64,000 nt of DNA from Sphingosinicella microcystinivorans (GTDB lineage Bacteria; Pseudomonadota; Alphaproteobacteria; Sphingomonadales; Sphingomonadaceae). The first letter of the stretch is position 1. The number at the start of each line of letters is the position of its first letter. A program made the position numbers and the translations under genes. The notes beneath the pieces are model-generated. The model made no database searches. It had not been told where the DNA came from and saw nothing but the letters and a program-made list of their open reading frames with translations. The stretch lies in the NCBI RefSeq assembly GCF_027941835.1, contig NZ_CP116005.1:62001-126000 (forward strand), in the 5' to 3' direction. Shown here in pieces: positions 20,673 through 31,114 of the stretch.

Positions 20673-23123
20673 TCAGAACTTCACGGTGCCCTGCACCATG
20701 ATCTGGCGGCCGCGGTTCGGCAGGCCCATGATCTGGACCGTGTCGCCCGCGGCGGGCGCCGGGGCGCCCGGCTTCTCGGCCATGTAGGACGTGTAGTACT
20801 CGTTGGTGAGGTTGCGTCCGATCAGCGCCACCTCCCACTTGTCGTCGGAGGTCTTCAGGCGCACGCTCGCATCGAACAGCCAGAAGCTGTCCTGAACGCC
20901 CGCCGGGTTTCCGTTTTCCACCGCGAAATAATTATCGCTGTACCGCGTGTTTCCGGAAAGCCCGATCACGAAGTCGTCGCCTGCCGGAACATCCAGATTG
21001 AAGCCGGCGGTCGCCGTCCAATCGGGTGCGCGGGCGAGCGGCTGACCGGCGCGCTGCTGCGAGAACGTGCCGTTTCCGTTGTCGACATTGCAGCCCGTCG
21101 CGGCCGTCTGTCCGCCCCAGCACTGCGAGAGGTAGTCGAGGAAGCGGGCGTGGTTGTAGGCGATGCCGCCGTTGAAGGTCAGCCACGCGTTGGCGCGCGC
21201 GCTGAACTCGACCTCGACGCCCTTGACACGCGCCTCCGCGGCATTGGTGATGATGAAGCTCGTCGTCGCCGGGTTGAACGAGTTCACCTGCAGGTTGGAA
21301 TATTTGTAGGAGAAGATCGAGCTCGTCACCGTCAGCGCGCGGTCCAGCAGCCTCGCCTTCACGCCGCCCTCGAAGCCCCTGATCTTCTCCGACTTGAACC
21401 GGATGGAATCCGAGGTGATCGCGGCGGGAATGAGGTTCGTGCTGATGCCGAACCCGCCGGACTTGTAGCCGGTCTTGTAGGCGATGTACGTCGTCAGGTC
21501 CGACGTCGGCCGCCATGAGAGCGTGGCTTCGGGCGAGTAGTTGTTGTCCTTGAACTTGTCCGTGAAGACCTTGCCTTCCGGCGCAAGGACGGTGCCGGAC
21601 AGCGGCGGGTGAACGTAGGTGTTCACGATGTCCGAATCCTTGGTCTCATGCGTGTAGCGAACGCCGCCGGCCAGTTCGAGCTGGGGGACGATCTCCCAGA
21701 TCAGCTGACCGAACACCGAATAGGTGTTGCCCTTCGTGTTGCCCGGCTTTTCCCACGTGTGATACTTGCCGGTCGCCGCGTCCACGGGCAGCGGCGCGAT
21801 CAGGCTGGCGTTGAAGAAATCGTGGTCGGTGTGCTGATAATAGGCTCCGATCATGAAGTTGACCGGCGAATCGAACGACGACAGAAGCCGGAATTCCTGG
21901 CTGAAGGACTTGAATTTTTCCTGCTCGGCCGCGTCATAGGCCATGTACACGGTCGCGTCGTAGTTATCGAAGTATTTCGTGTTGTTGGCGAAATACCCGG
22001 TCACTGACGTCAGCGTGAGATTCTCGAAGTCGTAGTTGGCGGTCAGGCTGGACAGCAGCATCCGCGTCTTGCTGTAGGGGTTCTGCCGGGCGACCGGCCA
22101 GTTGTCCGCATAGCCGTTCGGCAGGGCGCCGTTCGAATAATTCCGGTCCAGCTTGCAATCGCCGTAAGGATCGACGGCGACGGTGGGGATGCCGGCATAG
22201 ACGACGACCGGCGTGGTATAGCCGCCGCAGTTCACGAGCTGCTGACCTGCGGACGGACCGTCGTCGTTGCGGATCATGCCCGCGACCTTCAGCGTGGCGC
22301 TGAAATTGCTTCCTTCCGGCTCGTAGGCGAGGCTCACGCGGCCGAGGAATTCCTCATCGCCGGGGCGCGACGTCTTCGGCGCCTGCGGCAGATTGGTCGG
22401 CCCGGCGAACGGCGAGCTCGTCAGCTGGCCCGCGTTGTTGCGCAGCCAGCCGTCCATGTAGCGGTAGCGAACCGCCACGCGGGCGGAGAACGCGTCCGAA
22501 AGCGGCCCCGACACCGCACCTTCGACGAGCGCTTCGTCGGCCACGAATTCATAGCCGACCCGCGCGTAGCCCTCGAACGTGCGCGTGGGCGCCGCGGACG
22601 TGATGCTGATCACGCCGGCGGGGCTGTTCTTGCCGAAGAACAGCGCCTGCGGCCCCTTCATCACCTCCACCTGCGCCAGGTCGAGCATACCGAGTTCCAT
22701 GATACGGGAACGGCCGGTCTGGATTCCGTCCACGTTGATGGAAACGGCCTGATCGAAGCCCGCGTTGCTGGGCGATGTGCCGATGCCGCGCAGCGCGATG
22801 ACGCCGCCGCCGCCGCTCGACGAGCGGTCGATGGTGAGCGATGGCGCCAGCTTCACGAGGTCGCGCGTGTCCGTCGCTCCGAACCGGCTCAGCGTCTCGC
22901 TGTCGATCGCGCTGACCGCGACCGGCGCCTCAATCAGCGTCTCCTTGCGCTGGCGGGCCGAGACGATGATTTCGCCGGCATCCTGCGCGACCTGCTCCGT
23001 CGTCTCGCCCGTCGCCTGTGCGGCGGCGGGCAATGTTCCGAGGACGAGCGCGGCGGCCGCCGACGTGCACATCAATCCAATCCGACAAATCTTCCCTGAA
23101 ACACCCGTCTCATTATTCGTCAT
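20673..23123 (-). CDS. TonB-dependent outer-membrane receptor
   Basis: An 816-aa protein. A signal peptide spans about residues 1-35 (hydrophobic AAAALVLGTLPAAAQA). A TonB-box-like EIIVSARQR follows, then the plug (APSLTIDRSSSGGGGVIALRGIG) and a 22-strand barrel ending in a C-terminal Phe (VQGTVKF), which is needed for outer-membrane insertion. It belongs to the sphingomonad type that clusters with degradation genes and is not an obvious siderophore receptor. It probably imports the bulky substrate of this locus. Confidence 0.93.
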   Translation of the reverse strand: MTNNETGVSGKICRIGLMCTSAAAALVLGTLPAAAQATGETTEQVAQDAGEIIVSARQRKETLIEAPVAVSAIDSETLSRFGATDTRDLVKLAPSLTIDRSSSGGGGVIALRGIGTSPSNAGFDQAVSINVDGIQTGRSRIMELGMLDLAQVEVMKGPQALFFGKNSPAGVISITSAAPTRTFEGYARVGYEFVADEALVEGAVSGPLSDAFSARVAVRYRYMDGWLRNNAGQLTSSPFAGPTNLPQAPKTSRPGDEEFLGRVSLAYEPEGSNFSATLKVAGMIRNDDGPSAGQQLVNCGGYTTPVVVYAGIPTVAVDPYGDCKLDRNYSNGALPNGYADNWPVARQNPYSKTRMLLSSLTANYDFENLTLTSVTGYFANNTKYFDNYDATVYMAYDAAEQEKFKSFSQEFRLLSSFDSPVNFMIGAYYQHTDHDFFNASLIAPLPVDAATGKYHTWEKPGNTKGNTYSVFGQLIWEIVPQLELAGGVRYTHETKDSDIVNTYVHPPLSGTVLAPEGKVFTDKFKDNNYSPEATLSWRPTSDLTTYIAYKTGYKSGGFGISTNLIPAAITSDSIRFKSEKIRGFEGGVKARLLDRALTVTSSIFSYKYSNLQVNSFNPATTSFIITNAAEARVKGVEVEFSARANAWLTFNGGIAYNHARFLDYLSQCWGGQTAATGCNVDNGNGTFSQQRAGQPLARAPDWTATAGFNLDVPAGDDFVIGLSGNTRYSDNYFAVENGNPAGVQDSFWLFDASVRLKTSDDKWEVALIGRNLTNEYYTSYMAEKPGAPAPAAGDTVQIMGLPNRGRQIMVQGTVKF

Positions 23124-23258
23124 TTCTCACTCCCCTGGTCTTGATTCCGGTTTCACGAGATTTTCTGATCAAGTCCGCTGTACCAACGTCCCTACACACG
23201 TCGGTCCTCTCCCCCTCCCGTTTCGAGATTGATCCGTTCGCCGCGATCTCCGGGCCGG

Positions 23259-25340
23259 CTATCGCGCATCGTTTGTGCCGCCTTCCCGGTCGGCGAGCTT
23301 GCGCGCCTGCATCTGGACATAGGCGCGGATCTGTTCCGCATCCCCGGCCGAGAGCCTGTCCTTGAAGCTGACCATCCCGACGCCCGACAAGGCGCCGTCG
23401 ATAACGATGGCGCGCCACGTCTCGGCGTCCGGGAGCACGCCGCTGCGCCGAAGATCGGGTACGACGTTCGCCGACATCGCCCCGGCGGCGTGACAGGCCG
23501 CGCAGGTCTCCGCGTAGAGAACCCGGCCGCGCTCGACGGCGGCTGCCGACCATGTCTCCTGCGTGACGCTCGGAGAGCCGACCGGCGGCAGTTCCGGCAG
23601 CACCGCCTTGCCGTCCAGTTTGAAGACGAGGAGCCGCCCCGGGATGCGCGGTCTCGGCTCGTAGAAGTTCGGCAGCGCAAGCGCCATCGCGCCGCCGTAT
23701 CCCGCGAGCACGGCGACATATTGCGTGCCGTCGATCGTGTAGCTCATCGGGGCCGCGACGACGCCCGACTGGGTATCGAAGCGCCACAGCTCCTTGCCGT
23801 TCGCGGCATCATAGGCGGAGAGAATCCCACTCGACTGTCCCTGAAAGACCAGCCCGCCGCCCGTCGCGAGAACGCCGCCGTTGACGGGGCGTTGGTGGTC
23901 CACCTTCCACGCCATCGTCTGCGTGACGGGATTCCACGCGATGAGGGCGCCGCTCAGCGCATCCCGCGCGGCCTTGATCGCGTCCTTCGTATCCGGCAGG
24001 GGCGCGGCATTCATGTCGACACCGAGATTCCAGCTTCCGGGGCGGAAGCGGAACTGCTTGTCCTCCAGATAGAGGAACGGGATCGACTGGGCCGGAATAT
24101 AGACGAGGCCGGTATCCGGGCTGTACGCCATCGGCTGCCAGCTATGCGCGCCGGGGCTGCCCGGAAGCCCGACCTCCGGATCGGGATAGCGCGCGTTCGC
24201 CGTTTCCACCGGACGGCCGGTCTCGAGGTCGATCGAGGTCGCCCATGTCGTCGGCACGAAATTTCTGGCAGAGATCAACTTTCCGGTATGCCGGTCCAAG
24301 ACGTAGAAAAACCCGTTCTTGGGCGCCTGCATCAGGACCTTGCGGTCCTGTCCGTCGATCTTCAGGTCCGCCAGGATGATCGGCTGCGTCGCCGTGAAAT
24401 CCCAGGTCTCGCCGGGATTCTGCTGGTAGTGCCAGAGATATTTCCCGGTGTCCGGATCGAGCGCGACGATGGAGGAGAGGAAGAGATTGTCGCCCCGCCC
24501 GTCCGAACGGATCCTGTGATTCCACGGCGAACCGTTGCCGACGCCGATGTAGAGCTGGTTCAGTTCGGGATCGTGAACGATCGCATCCCAGACCGTGCCG
24601 CCGCCGCCGTATTTCCAGTACGATCCGAACCACGTGGGCACCGCCTTCGTTTTCAGGACCTCGTCGGAGACCGAGCCGTCCGGTCCCTTCGCGGGATCGC
24701 CCGGCACCGTGTAGAAGCGCCACACCTGCTTCCCGGTCTGCGCGTCATAGGCCGTCACATAGCCCCGCGCGCCGTAGTCGGCGCCGCCGTTGCCGATGAT
24801 CACCTTGCCGCTCGCTATGCGCGGTGCGCCCGTGATCGTATAGGGCCAGACGCCGTCCAGCGTCTGAACGCTCCAGACCAGCTTGCCCGACCGGGCGTCG
24901 AGCGCGATCAGGCGGCCGTCCAGCGTCGCGGAATAGATCTTGCCGTCGAAATAGGCCGCGCCGCGATTCACCACGTCGCAGCAGGCCTTCACCGCGGTTT
25001 CGCCGGGGACCTCCGGATCATGCTGCCATTTCAGTTTCCCGCTGACGGCATCGACCGCGATCACCTTGCTCCACGCCGTCGTGGCGTAGAGCGTGCCGTC
25101 GACGACGAACGGCGTCGCCTCCTGACCGCGGCTGGTATCGAGGTCGAGCGACCACGCGAGGCCGAGCCTGCCGACGCTCTCGCGGTTTATGTCCGACAGG
25201 GGCGCGTAATGCTGTTCGAGCGGCGACCCGCCGATCGACGGCCAACCCGCGGGGTCCGCGATCCCGGACGACTCCGGCCCCTCGCGATCGCAGGCCGAAA
25301 GCACGAGCAGTGCGGCAAGGCCGAGAGCGGCGGCGCGCAC
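23259..25340 (-). CDS. PQQ-dependent quinohaemoprotein alcohol dehydrogenase, lipoprotein
   Basis: A 693-aa protein: an eight-blade PQQ propeller followed by cytochrome c. LSAC at 14-17 is a lipobox, so Cys17 should be lipidated and the enzyme membrane-anchored in the periplasm. The adjacent Cys pair at 120-121 matches the PQQ-stacking disulfide of this family, WDFTAT at 313-318 holds probable catalytic Asp314, and CAACH at 613-617 binds haem c, with Met656 a possible axial ligand. Residue 316 is Thr where lanthanide enzymes have Asp, which favours calcium. It lies 4 nt downstream of the aldehyde dehydrogenase, so alcohol to aldehyde to acid is the likely sequence. Confidence 0.93.
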   Translation of the reverse strand: MRAAALGLAALLVLSACDREGPESSGIADPAGWPSIGGSPLEQHYAPLSDINRESVGRLGLAWSLDLDTSRGQEATPFVVDGTLYATTAWSKVIAVDAVSGKLKWQHDPEVPGETAVKACCDVVNRGAAYFDGKIYSATLDGRLIALDARSGKLVWSVQTLDGVWPYTITGAPRIASGKVIIGNGGADYGARGYVTAYDAQTGKQVWRFYTVPGDPAKGPDGSVSDEVLKTKAVPTWFGSYWKYGGGGTVWDAIVHDPELNQLYIGVGNGSPWNHRIRSDGRGDNLFLSSIVALDPDTGKYLWHYQQNPGETWDFTATQPIILADLKIDGQDRKVLMQAPKNGFFYVLDRHTGKLISARNFVPTTWATSIDLETGRPVETANARYPDPEVGLPGSPGAHSWQPMAYSPDTGLVYIPAQSIPFLYLEDKQFRFRPGSWNLGVDMNAAPLPDTKDAIKAARDALSGALIAWNPVTQTMAWKVDHQRPVNGGVLATGGGLVFQGQSSGILSAYDAANGKELWRFDTQSGVVAAPMSYTIDGTQYVAVLAGYGGAMALALPNFYEPRPRIPGRLLVFKLDGKAVLPELPPVGSPSVTQETWSAAAVERGRVLYAETCAACHAAGAMSANVVPDLRRSGVLPDAETWRAIVIDGALSGVGMVSFKDRLSAGDAEQIRAYVQMQARKLADREGGTNDAR

Positions 25341-25344
25341 GGCG

Positions 25345-26844
25345 TCAGGCCTCGCCCAGATTGACGTACACGGACTTGGATTCGAGGAAGGCCGAGAAGC
25401 CCTCGTCGCCCATTTCGCGGCCGATGCCGGATTGCTTGAACCCGCCGAACGGCATCGCGGGATTCATCACGCCGTAGCAATTGATCCAGACGTTTCCGGC
25501 GCGCAGCCGCGCGGCGACGCTGTGCGCCTTGGCAAGGCCAGATGTAAAGATACCGGCGCCGAGCCCGTACTGCGTATCGTTGGCGAGTGCGATAACTTCA
25601 TCAACATCGTCGAAAGGAGTCGCAACAACAACCGGGCCGAAGATCTCTTCACGGACGACACGCGCACTGGAAGAGAGATTCGTGAACACCGTGGGCTCCA
25701 CGAAGAATCCCTGCCCCTCGCGCGCCTTGCCGCCCGCAACGACCTGCCCGCCCTCCTCTTCGCCGAGCGCGATATAGTCGCAAACGCGCCTGCGCTGCTT
25801 TTCGGAGATCAGCGGCCCGATCTGGTTTGCCGCGTCGAGGCCGCTGCCGATCTTCAGGGAGCGCGCGAACCGGGCGACACCTTCCACGACCCTGTCGAAC
25901 GAGGCGCGCTGCACATAGAGGCGCGAGCCGGCGAAGCAGACCTGTCCGGTATTGGCGAAGATCGCCATCGCCGCGCCGGGAATGGCCTGTTCCATATCGG
26001 CGTCGTCGAAAACCACGCAGGGCGATTTTCCGCCGAGTTCCAGCGTCACGCGCTTGACGCTGTCCGCGGCCGAACGAAGCACGCTCTTGCCGGTCTCGGT
26101 GGACCCCGTGAACGAAATCTTGTCGACGCCTTCGTGCGCCACGAGCGCAGCGCCCGCATCGCCGAAGCCGGTCACGACATTGAGTACGCCCGCAGGGACC
26201 CCCGCTTCCAGTGCCAGCTTGCCAAGGCGCAGCGCCGTGAGCGGCGTGTCCTCGGCAACCTTGACGACGCATGTGCAACCTGCCGCAAGCGCCGGCGCCA
26301 CCTTTATGACGAAGGTCCCGATCGGCCCGTTCCACGGAATGATGAGGCCGACGACCCCGACCGGCTCGAGCGCCGTATATGCATGGAAATGCGCGCCTCC
26401 GCCGGATACCGCAGCAGAAGCGTTCCGACCGATTGCTCGCCCCGTCATCCCGGCAAAATGACGCAGCCAGGACGCCGAAGCCGCGACGCCCCACTCGGCA
26501 AACGCCCTCGGCATTCCGTTGTTGAGCACTTCGAGTTCGACGAGCTCGGCGGCATTGGCTTCGAGAAGCTCGGCGAAACGCCACAAGAGCCGCGCCCGCG
26601 CATCGGACGACAGGCCGCGCCACCGGGGATTTTCGAACGCCCGCCGCGCCGCGTTCACCGCGCGGTCCACATCGCCCCCATCACATCGCGCGACATTGGC
26701 GATCGGCATCCCGGTCGCAGGATTCAGGGCGTCATAGCGTGCGCCCGAGGCCGAAGCCTGCCACTCACCGTCGATCAGCAGATCATGCCGGCGGGCAAGG
26801 AACCTCTCCACCCGCGACCCCGGATTCGCCCCCGCTGGCTCCAC
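25345..26844 (-). CDS. NAD(P)-dependent aldehyde dehydrogenase
   Basis: A 499-aa aldehyde dehydrogenase with all key motifs: IPWNGP at 169-174, FTGSTETG at 245-252 in the cofactor fold, ELGGKSP with catalytic Glu269, and GQVCFAGSR with nucleophile Cys303. It oxidises an aldehyde to an acid. It is the first gene of the pair with the PQQ dehydrogenase and probably takes the aldehyde made there, although that enzyme is periplasmic and this one is cytoplasmic, so uptake lies between the two steps. Confidence 0.93.
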   Translation of the reverse strand: MEPAGANPGSRVERFLARRHDLLIDGEWQASASGARYDALNPATGMPIANVARCDGGDVDRAVNAARRAFENPRWRGLSSDARARLLWRFAELLEANAAELVELEVLNNGMPRAFAEWGVAASASWLRHFAGMTGRAIGRNASAAVSGGGAHFHAYTALEPVGVVGLIIPWNGPIGTFVIKVAPALAAGCTCVVKVAEDTPLTALRLGKLALEAGVPAGVLNVVTGFGDAGAALVAHEGVDKISFTGSTETGKSVLRSAADSVKRVTLELGGKSPCVVFDDADMEQAIPGAAMAIFANTGQVCFAGSRLYVQRASFDRVVEGVARFARSLKIGSGLDAANQIGPLISEKQRRRVCDYIALGEEEGGQVVAGGKAREGQGFFVEPTVFTNLSSSARVVREEIFGPVVVATPFDDVDEVIALANDTQYGLGAGIFTSGLAKAHSVAARLRAGNVWINCYGVMNPAMPFGGFKQSGIGREMGDEGFSAFLESKSVYVNLGEA

Positions 26845-27252
26845 TGGACACCCTCCCTCCGCCGATGCGGCCGCACGCTGCAGACGATGTGCCGGGAAAA
26901 CAGCCCACGAATGGTCGAAGAACGACCGCCTCCCCTTCGGCTCATCAACCAGCCGTTTTCGTTGCTTGGGTGATTTTTACATCGCAGCCATAACCGCGGT
27001 CAAGAGTTTATATCAGTGTGCAAACTTTTCAGCGACGCTATCAAACATCTGGATGGTTGTTAAATATATATGGACAATTTTTCCATATTATCTTTATATA
27101 TCAGTATATTGAAAGAAATTCTCTTGGAAGGTCATTATCCAAAATGGTAGCGCTCAGGGTAAATTCGTGTGGCCGCACACCCACACGAATACACGCCATC
27201 GTCGTCCCGCAACACACAACCAACCAATCGGTAGGTATCTCGAATTCGCAAC
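26845..27252. other. AT-richer intergenic stretch, boundary of the catabolic locus
   Basis: No supported gene. The part nearest the aldehyde dehydrogenase should hold its promoter: on the minus strand TTGACC (about 27003-26998) is followed at 18 nt by TAAAAA. From about 27000 the sequence turns AT-rich with runs such as TTTATATATC, unlike the catabolic locus. A 10-bp inverted repeat lies at 27163-27190. Confidence 0.5.
27163..27190. repeat. Inverted repeat near the element boundary
   Basis: A perfect 10-bp repeat (ATTCGTGTGG with CCACACGAAT) and an 8-nt loop. It is not next to a gene start and has no U-run. It could be a recombination or protein-binding site near the tRNA fragment; function unknown. 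Confidence 0.5.
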
Positions 27253-27465
27253 CTGCAGCCAACTGCACCGCTCGCCGAGCAGCGGATGCTGCCCAAGCAC
27301 TATGCGAAGTGGCTCGACGACGCTGACGCGATCCGCGAGGCGAGCAAACTGAACAGCCTGTTCGGCGAATTTGGTCAGATTTTGGTCACGGAAATCAAAA
27401 AGATTAATGATTCCAATGGATTAATGGTGACCCCTACGGGACTCGAACCCGTGTTTTCGCCGTGA
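27253..27465 (+). pseudogene. C-terminal coding remnant reading into the tRNA fragment
   Basis: An uninterrupted frame of 70 codons with protein-like composition (contains KHYAKWLDDADAIREASK and FGEFGQILVTEIKKIN) and no plausible promoter or complete N-terminus; the frame is closed upstream by TAG at 27232. Its last residues (MVTPTGLEPVFSP) are read from the antisense of the tRNA-Glu fragment. It is probably the tail of a gene truncated when elements were inserted or lost at this site. The family is not recognised. Confidence 0.45.
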
Positions 27466-27471
27466 GAGGGC
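27425..27471 (-). other. 3' fragment of tRNA-Glu(CUC), probable attachment site
   Basis: Read on the minus strand, 47 nt match the 3' part of a tRNA: anticodon loop CTCTCAC (anticodon CUC, Glu), variable loop, T-arm ACGGG-TTCGAGT-CCCGT, acceptor strand AGGGGTC, discriminator A, and encoded CCA. The 5' half is absent; the sequence beyond 27471 does not pair. A tRNA 3' end without its 5' half, 160 nt from a tyrosine integrase, is the classic scar of integration into a tRNA gene. The intact tRNA would be at the other end of the element, outside the window. Confidence 0.82.
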
Positions 27472-28884
27472 AAATCTACTTTTTTTCTGGACATCTGTGG
27501 ATATCTGTAAATTATTATAAATACAGGATAAATTTATCACCATCTTCTTTATGTCCTTGCCTATCCACGCCAATCCACGTAGGTTTATTACCCGATTGTT
27601 ACCCGATTTTATTCGCCCCGGAACTGCCCATGACTCGTCATGTTACGGAAACACGTCTACAAGACCGCGCTGCACGAGCACGGTTACGACCGAGGGAAGA
27701 GCCCTACTGGCGCGCCATCAGCGAAGGACGCCATGTCGGTTACTTCAAAGGAATCCGTGGCGGGAAATGGGTGACGCGTTTCTGGGAAGCCGCCCAAAAC
27801 AAGTATGTCAAGGATCGCCTAGGCGATAGCGACGATACGGTGGAAGCAGACGGGATACAAATCCTCAACTGGAAGCAAGCCGTAGATAAAGCCATGGCAT
27901 GGTTTACGGCCCAGGAGACCAAGGAACCTGCCGCCGAGGCAAAGGCGGATCAGATCAGGCCGAGTCTCCGTGTACGCGATGCCATTAATTCTTATATCGC
28001 AAAGCGAGATACTCGACATCAATCAAGAACAGAGACGCGAGGGAAATCAGATGCACATCGTCTGGAACGACATGTGCTTAATGATGCCAACCTTGCTAAT
28101 ACTGATCTTGTCGACCTTACAGAGGTCGCGCTGCAAGATTGGCAGGAACACCTTCCAAACTTGAAGGCATCTGGCCGCCGACGAATCATAAACGACTTCA
28201 AGGCCGCGCTTAATGCGGCTTATATTCAGCATCGTCGTATTCTTCCTGCGGACTTCCCAATCACTGTGAAGCATGGCCTCAAGTGTGCTGCGGTCGAGGA
28301 CGGTGAAGCCCAATCGGAAGCACGGGAGAACCAGATCCTGGCCGACGAGCAGGTCCGAAAACTGATTGAGGCTGCCGCTTCGATTGATGAGGATGGTGAT
28401 CTTGCGCGCATGGTAATCATACTCGCGGCAACAGGCGCACGCTTTTCACAAGTACGGCGCATGTTTGTTCGTGACGTGCAGATTGACCAATCACGTCTCC
28501 TTGTGCCTCCATCCCGGAAAGGCCGCGGAAAAGCCTGCGTTTACTTGCGGATACCAGTCGGCGAGGATGTTCTCACGGCATTAGCTCCAGCGGTTTCCGG
28601 ACGCAGCGCTAACGAACCGCTTCTCGAACGTTGGCGTCACGTGCAAACCGCCCCCATGACGTGGGAGCGCGATAAACGCGGTCCATGGAACAGCGCCTCT
28701 GAATTATGTCAAACGGCGTTCAAAAGGGACCCCCGATCGGCGTCGAAGAGGGACCCCCTTTTCGGATAATATGATGCTGGTTTGTTGAAGATGGCCTTGC
28801 GCTGCGTGCGGCGGAGGGCGGGCGTAGCCCGACCGGAGGCGCGCGCAGCGCAAGATAGATTTTTGAAGGCGCCGAAGGTGGCTG

Positions 28885-29613
28885 TCAGCTGCGGTTTTTG
28901 AAGCGCCAGCTGTCGTTGCCCGTCTCGACGATATCGCAGTGGTGGGTGACGCGGTCGAGCAGCGCCGTGGTCATCTTGGGATCGCCGAACACGGTCGGCC
29001 ATTCGCCGAAGGCGAGGTTCGTGGTGATGATGACGCTGGTCCGCTCATAAAGCTTGCTGATGAGGTGGAACAGCAACTGCCCTCCCGAGCGGGCGAACGG
29101 CAGATAACCGAGCTCGTCGAGCACGATCAGGTCGAGCCGCGACAGCTGCGCCGCCAGGGTCCCGCCTTTGCCGATCCGGGTCTCCTCTTCGAGGCGTGTC
29201 ACCAGATCGACGGTGTTGAAGTAGCGGGCGCGAGCGCCCCTTCGCACGACATTGGCGGTGATCGCGATGGCGAGGTGGGTCTTGCCTGTCCCCGTGCCGC
29301 CGACCAGCACGATATTGCGGCGAGGCGGGAGGAAGGAGCCATCGTGAAGGGAGCGGATCATCTCCTCATTGATCGGTGTGCCCTCGAAGCTGAACCGCTC
29401 CAGGTCCTTCACCACGGGCAGCCTCGCAGCCGTCATCCGATAGCGGATGGAGGCTGCATCCCGGTGGGTCGCCTCAGCACGGAGCAGGTCGGTCAGTATC
29501 TCCATGGTGGTGCGCTTGCGCTGGAGGCCGGTGGTGACCGCCTCGTCGAACGCCGCCGCCATGCCCTTGAGTCCGAGGCCGCGCATCGTGTCGATCATAT
29601 CATGCCGCTGCAT
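28885..29613 (-). CDS. istB: IS21-family helper ATPase IstB
   Basis: A 242-aa AAA+ ATPase with Walker [12 protein letters not shown], Walker [13 protein letters not shown], and the IstB-typical C-terminus. It assists the transposase in target choice. The start at 29613 (MQRHDM) overlaps the end of istA by 14 nt; a GTG 30 nt upstream is an alternative. The identical protein is encoded at 62216-62944. Confidence 0.92.
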   Translation of the reverse strand: MQRHDMIDTMRGLGLKGMAAAFDEAVTTGLQRKRTTMEILTDLLRAEATHRDAASIRYRMTAARLPVVKDLERFSFEGTPINEEMIRSLHDGSFLPPRRNIVLVGGTGTGKTHLAIAITANVVRRGARARYFNTVDLVTRLEEETRIGKGGTLAAQLSRLDLIVLDELGYLPFARSGGQLLFHLISKLYERTSVIITTNLAFGEWPTVFGDPKMTTALLDRVTHHCDIVETGNDSWRFKNRS

Positions 29614-31114
29614 CATAGCCTCGCAGCAGATCATAGCGGGCACAGTCGGCGAGCGGAGGATGCTGCAGCATCCGGTCTTCCGAAGTGACGATGCTGTGGG
29701 GTGTCGCCGGCTCGCGGCGCCGGGAGAGGATGTTGAGGATCAGCTCGTCGCTGGCCGTTCCGTTCGCCAACGCTTCGCGCACGGCAGCCTCTACCGGCTC
29801 CAGGCCATCGGTGAGCACCGCCGAGAGGACCCGCACGAACCTGCGATCGGCCTCGTCCCCGGTGCCGAGCCTTCGCCGTAATCGGTGCAGGGCGGGCGGC
29901 AGATCCCAGTCCTGGAACGGTGCGCCGTTACGCAGCGCGCCGGGCTTGTGCGCGAGGACCGGCAGATAATGCCAGGGATCGTATATCGTGCGGTTCCGAC
30001 CGAAGTGGCGCTCATGCTCCCCGACGATCGCATCGCCGCAGCGTATGACGATGCGATCGGCATAGGAGCGCACCTGAACGGTCCGGCGTGCGGCCGTCGA
30101 CATGACCGAGTAGCGGTTGCGATCGAAGCTGATGAGGCAGGTGCCGGTGACGGCATGCTCGCTCTCATGGAAGCCGTCGAACGGTGCCAGGATCGGCTGC
30201 AGGGCCGGTCGCTCCATATCCAGCGCCTCGGCGACGGTAATATCCCCGCGTTCGGGATGGGCATGATGCTCGGCCCAGCGCCGGCACTCGGCCTCCAGCC
30301 ACCCGTTGAGCTCGGCCAGGCTGGCGAACCGGAGTCGCGGCTGGAAGAAGCGGCCTCGGATCGTCTGGACCTGCTGCTCGACCTGGCCCTTCTCCCATCC
30401 CGCCGCCGGCGAGCAGGCGGTCGGCTCGACCATGTAATGATCGGTCATGATCAGGAAGCGGCGGTTGAACACACGCTCCTTGCCGGTGAACACGGCCGTC
30501 ACCGCCGTCTTCATATTATCGTAGATACCGCGTCGCGGCACACCGCCGAAGAACGCGAACGCCCGGGCATGGGCATCGAACAGCATCTCCTGGCCCTCGC
30601 GCGGATAGGCCCGGACATAGGGTGCGCGCGAGTCGCAGAGACGCATATGCGCCACCTTCACCCGCATCGGCTTGCCGGCGATCTCCACATCCTCGTGGCT
30701 CCAGTCGAACTGGTAGGCCTCACCCGGCTGGAAGGTCATCGGGATGAACGCCGGTGCGCCTTCGCCAGCATCCTTCCGCCGCGCAGCACGCCAGCGCGCC
30801 GCATAGCGGCGCACCGCATCATAGGATCCATCGAACCCCTCGCGCACCAGCAGGTCATGGATACGCGTCATCCGTAGCCGATCGCGGCGGCCGCGACCTT
30901 CGTTCTCCTCAAGCAGCGCATCGAGACGATCCTGATAAGGACCGATCCGCGGCAGCGGCTGGACTTTGCGCTGATAGTTGAACGCCGCCTCCGGCGACCG
31001 GATCGCTTTGCGGACGACCTTCCGCGACAAACGAAGGTCACGAGCGATCGCCTTGATCGCCTTACCCGCTGCATGCTCACGCCGAATCCGAACCACTGTC
31101 TCCACGATCAACAT
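29600..31114 (-). CDS. istA: IS21-family transposase IstA
   Basis: A 504-aa transposase: N-terminal HTH ([21 protein letters not shown]), rve-type DDE core with QFDWSHE (first Asp), YDNMK (second Asp) and [10 protein letters not shown] (Glu), and a C-terminal beta-barrel-like region. All catalytic acids are present, so the element looks transposition-competent. The gene overlaps istB. Confidence 0.93.
   Translation of the reverse strand: MLIVETVVRIRREHAAGKAIKAIARDLRLSRKVVRKAIRSPEAAFNYQRKVQPLPRIGPYQDRLDALLEENEGRGRRDRLRMTRIHDLLVREGFDGSYDAVRRYAARWRAARRKDAGEGAPAFIPMTFQPGEAYQFDWSHEDVEIAGKPMRVKVAHMRLCDSRAPYVRAYPREGQEMLFDAHARAFAFFGGVPRRGIYDNMKTAVTAVFTGKERVFNRRFLIMTDHYMVEPTACSPAAGWEKGQVEQQVQTIRGRFFQPRLRFASLAELNGWLEAECRRWAEHHAHPERGDITVAEALDMERPALQPILAPFDGFHESEHAVTGTCLISFDRNRYSVMSTAARRTVQVRSYADRIVIRCGDAIVGEHERHFGRNRTIYDPWHYLPVLAHKPGALRNGAPFQDWDLPPALHRLRRRLGTGDEADRRFVRVLSAVLTDGLEPVEAAVREALANGTASDELILNILSRRREPATPHSIVTSEDRMLQHPPLADCARYDLLRGYDAAA

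Noticed and set aside
28779-28880. GC-rich inverted sequences near the IS21 end as a CRISPR or terminator
   Set aside because: They belong to the IS21 end and are repeated in the second copy; there are no regular spacers. No CRISPR array was seen anywhere in the window.
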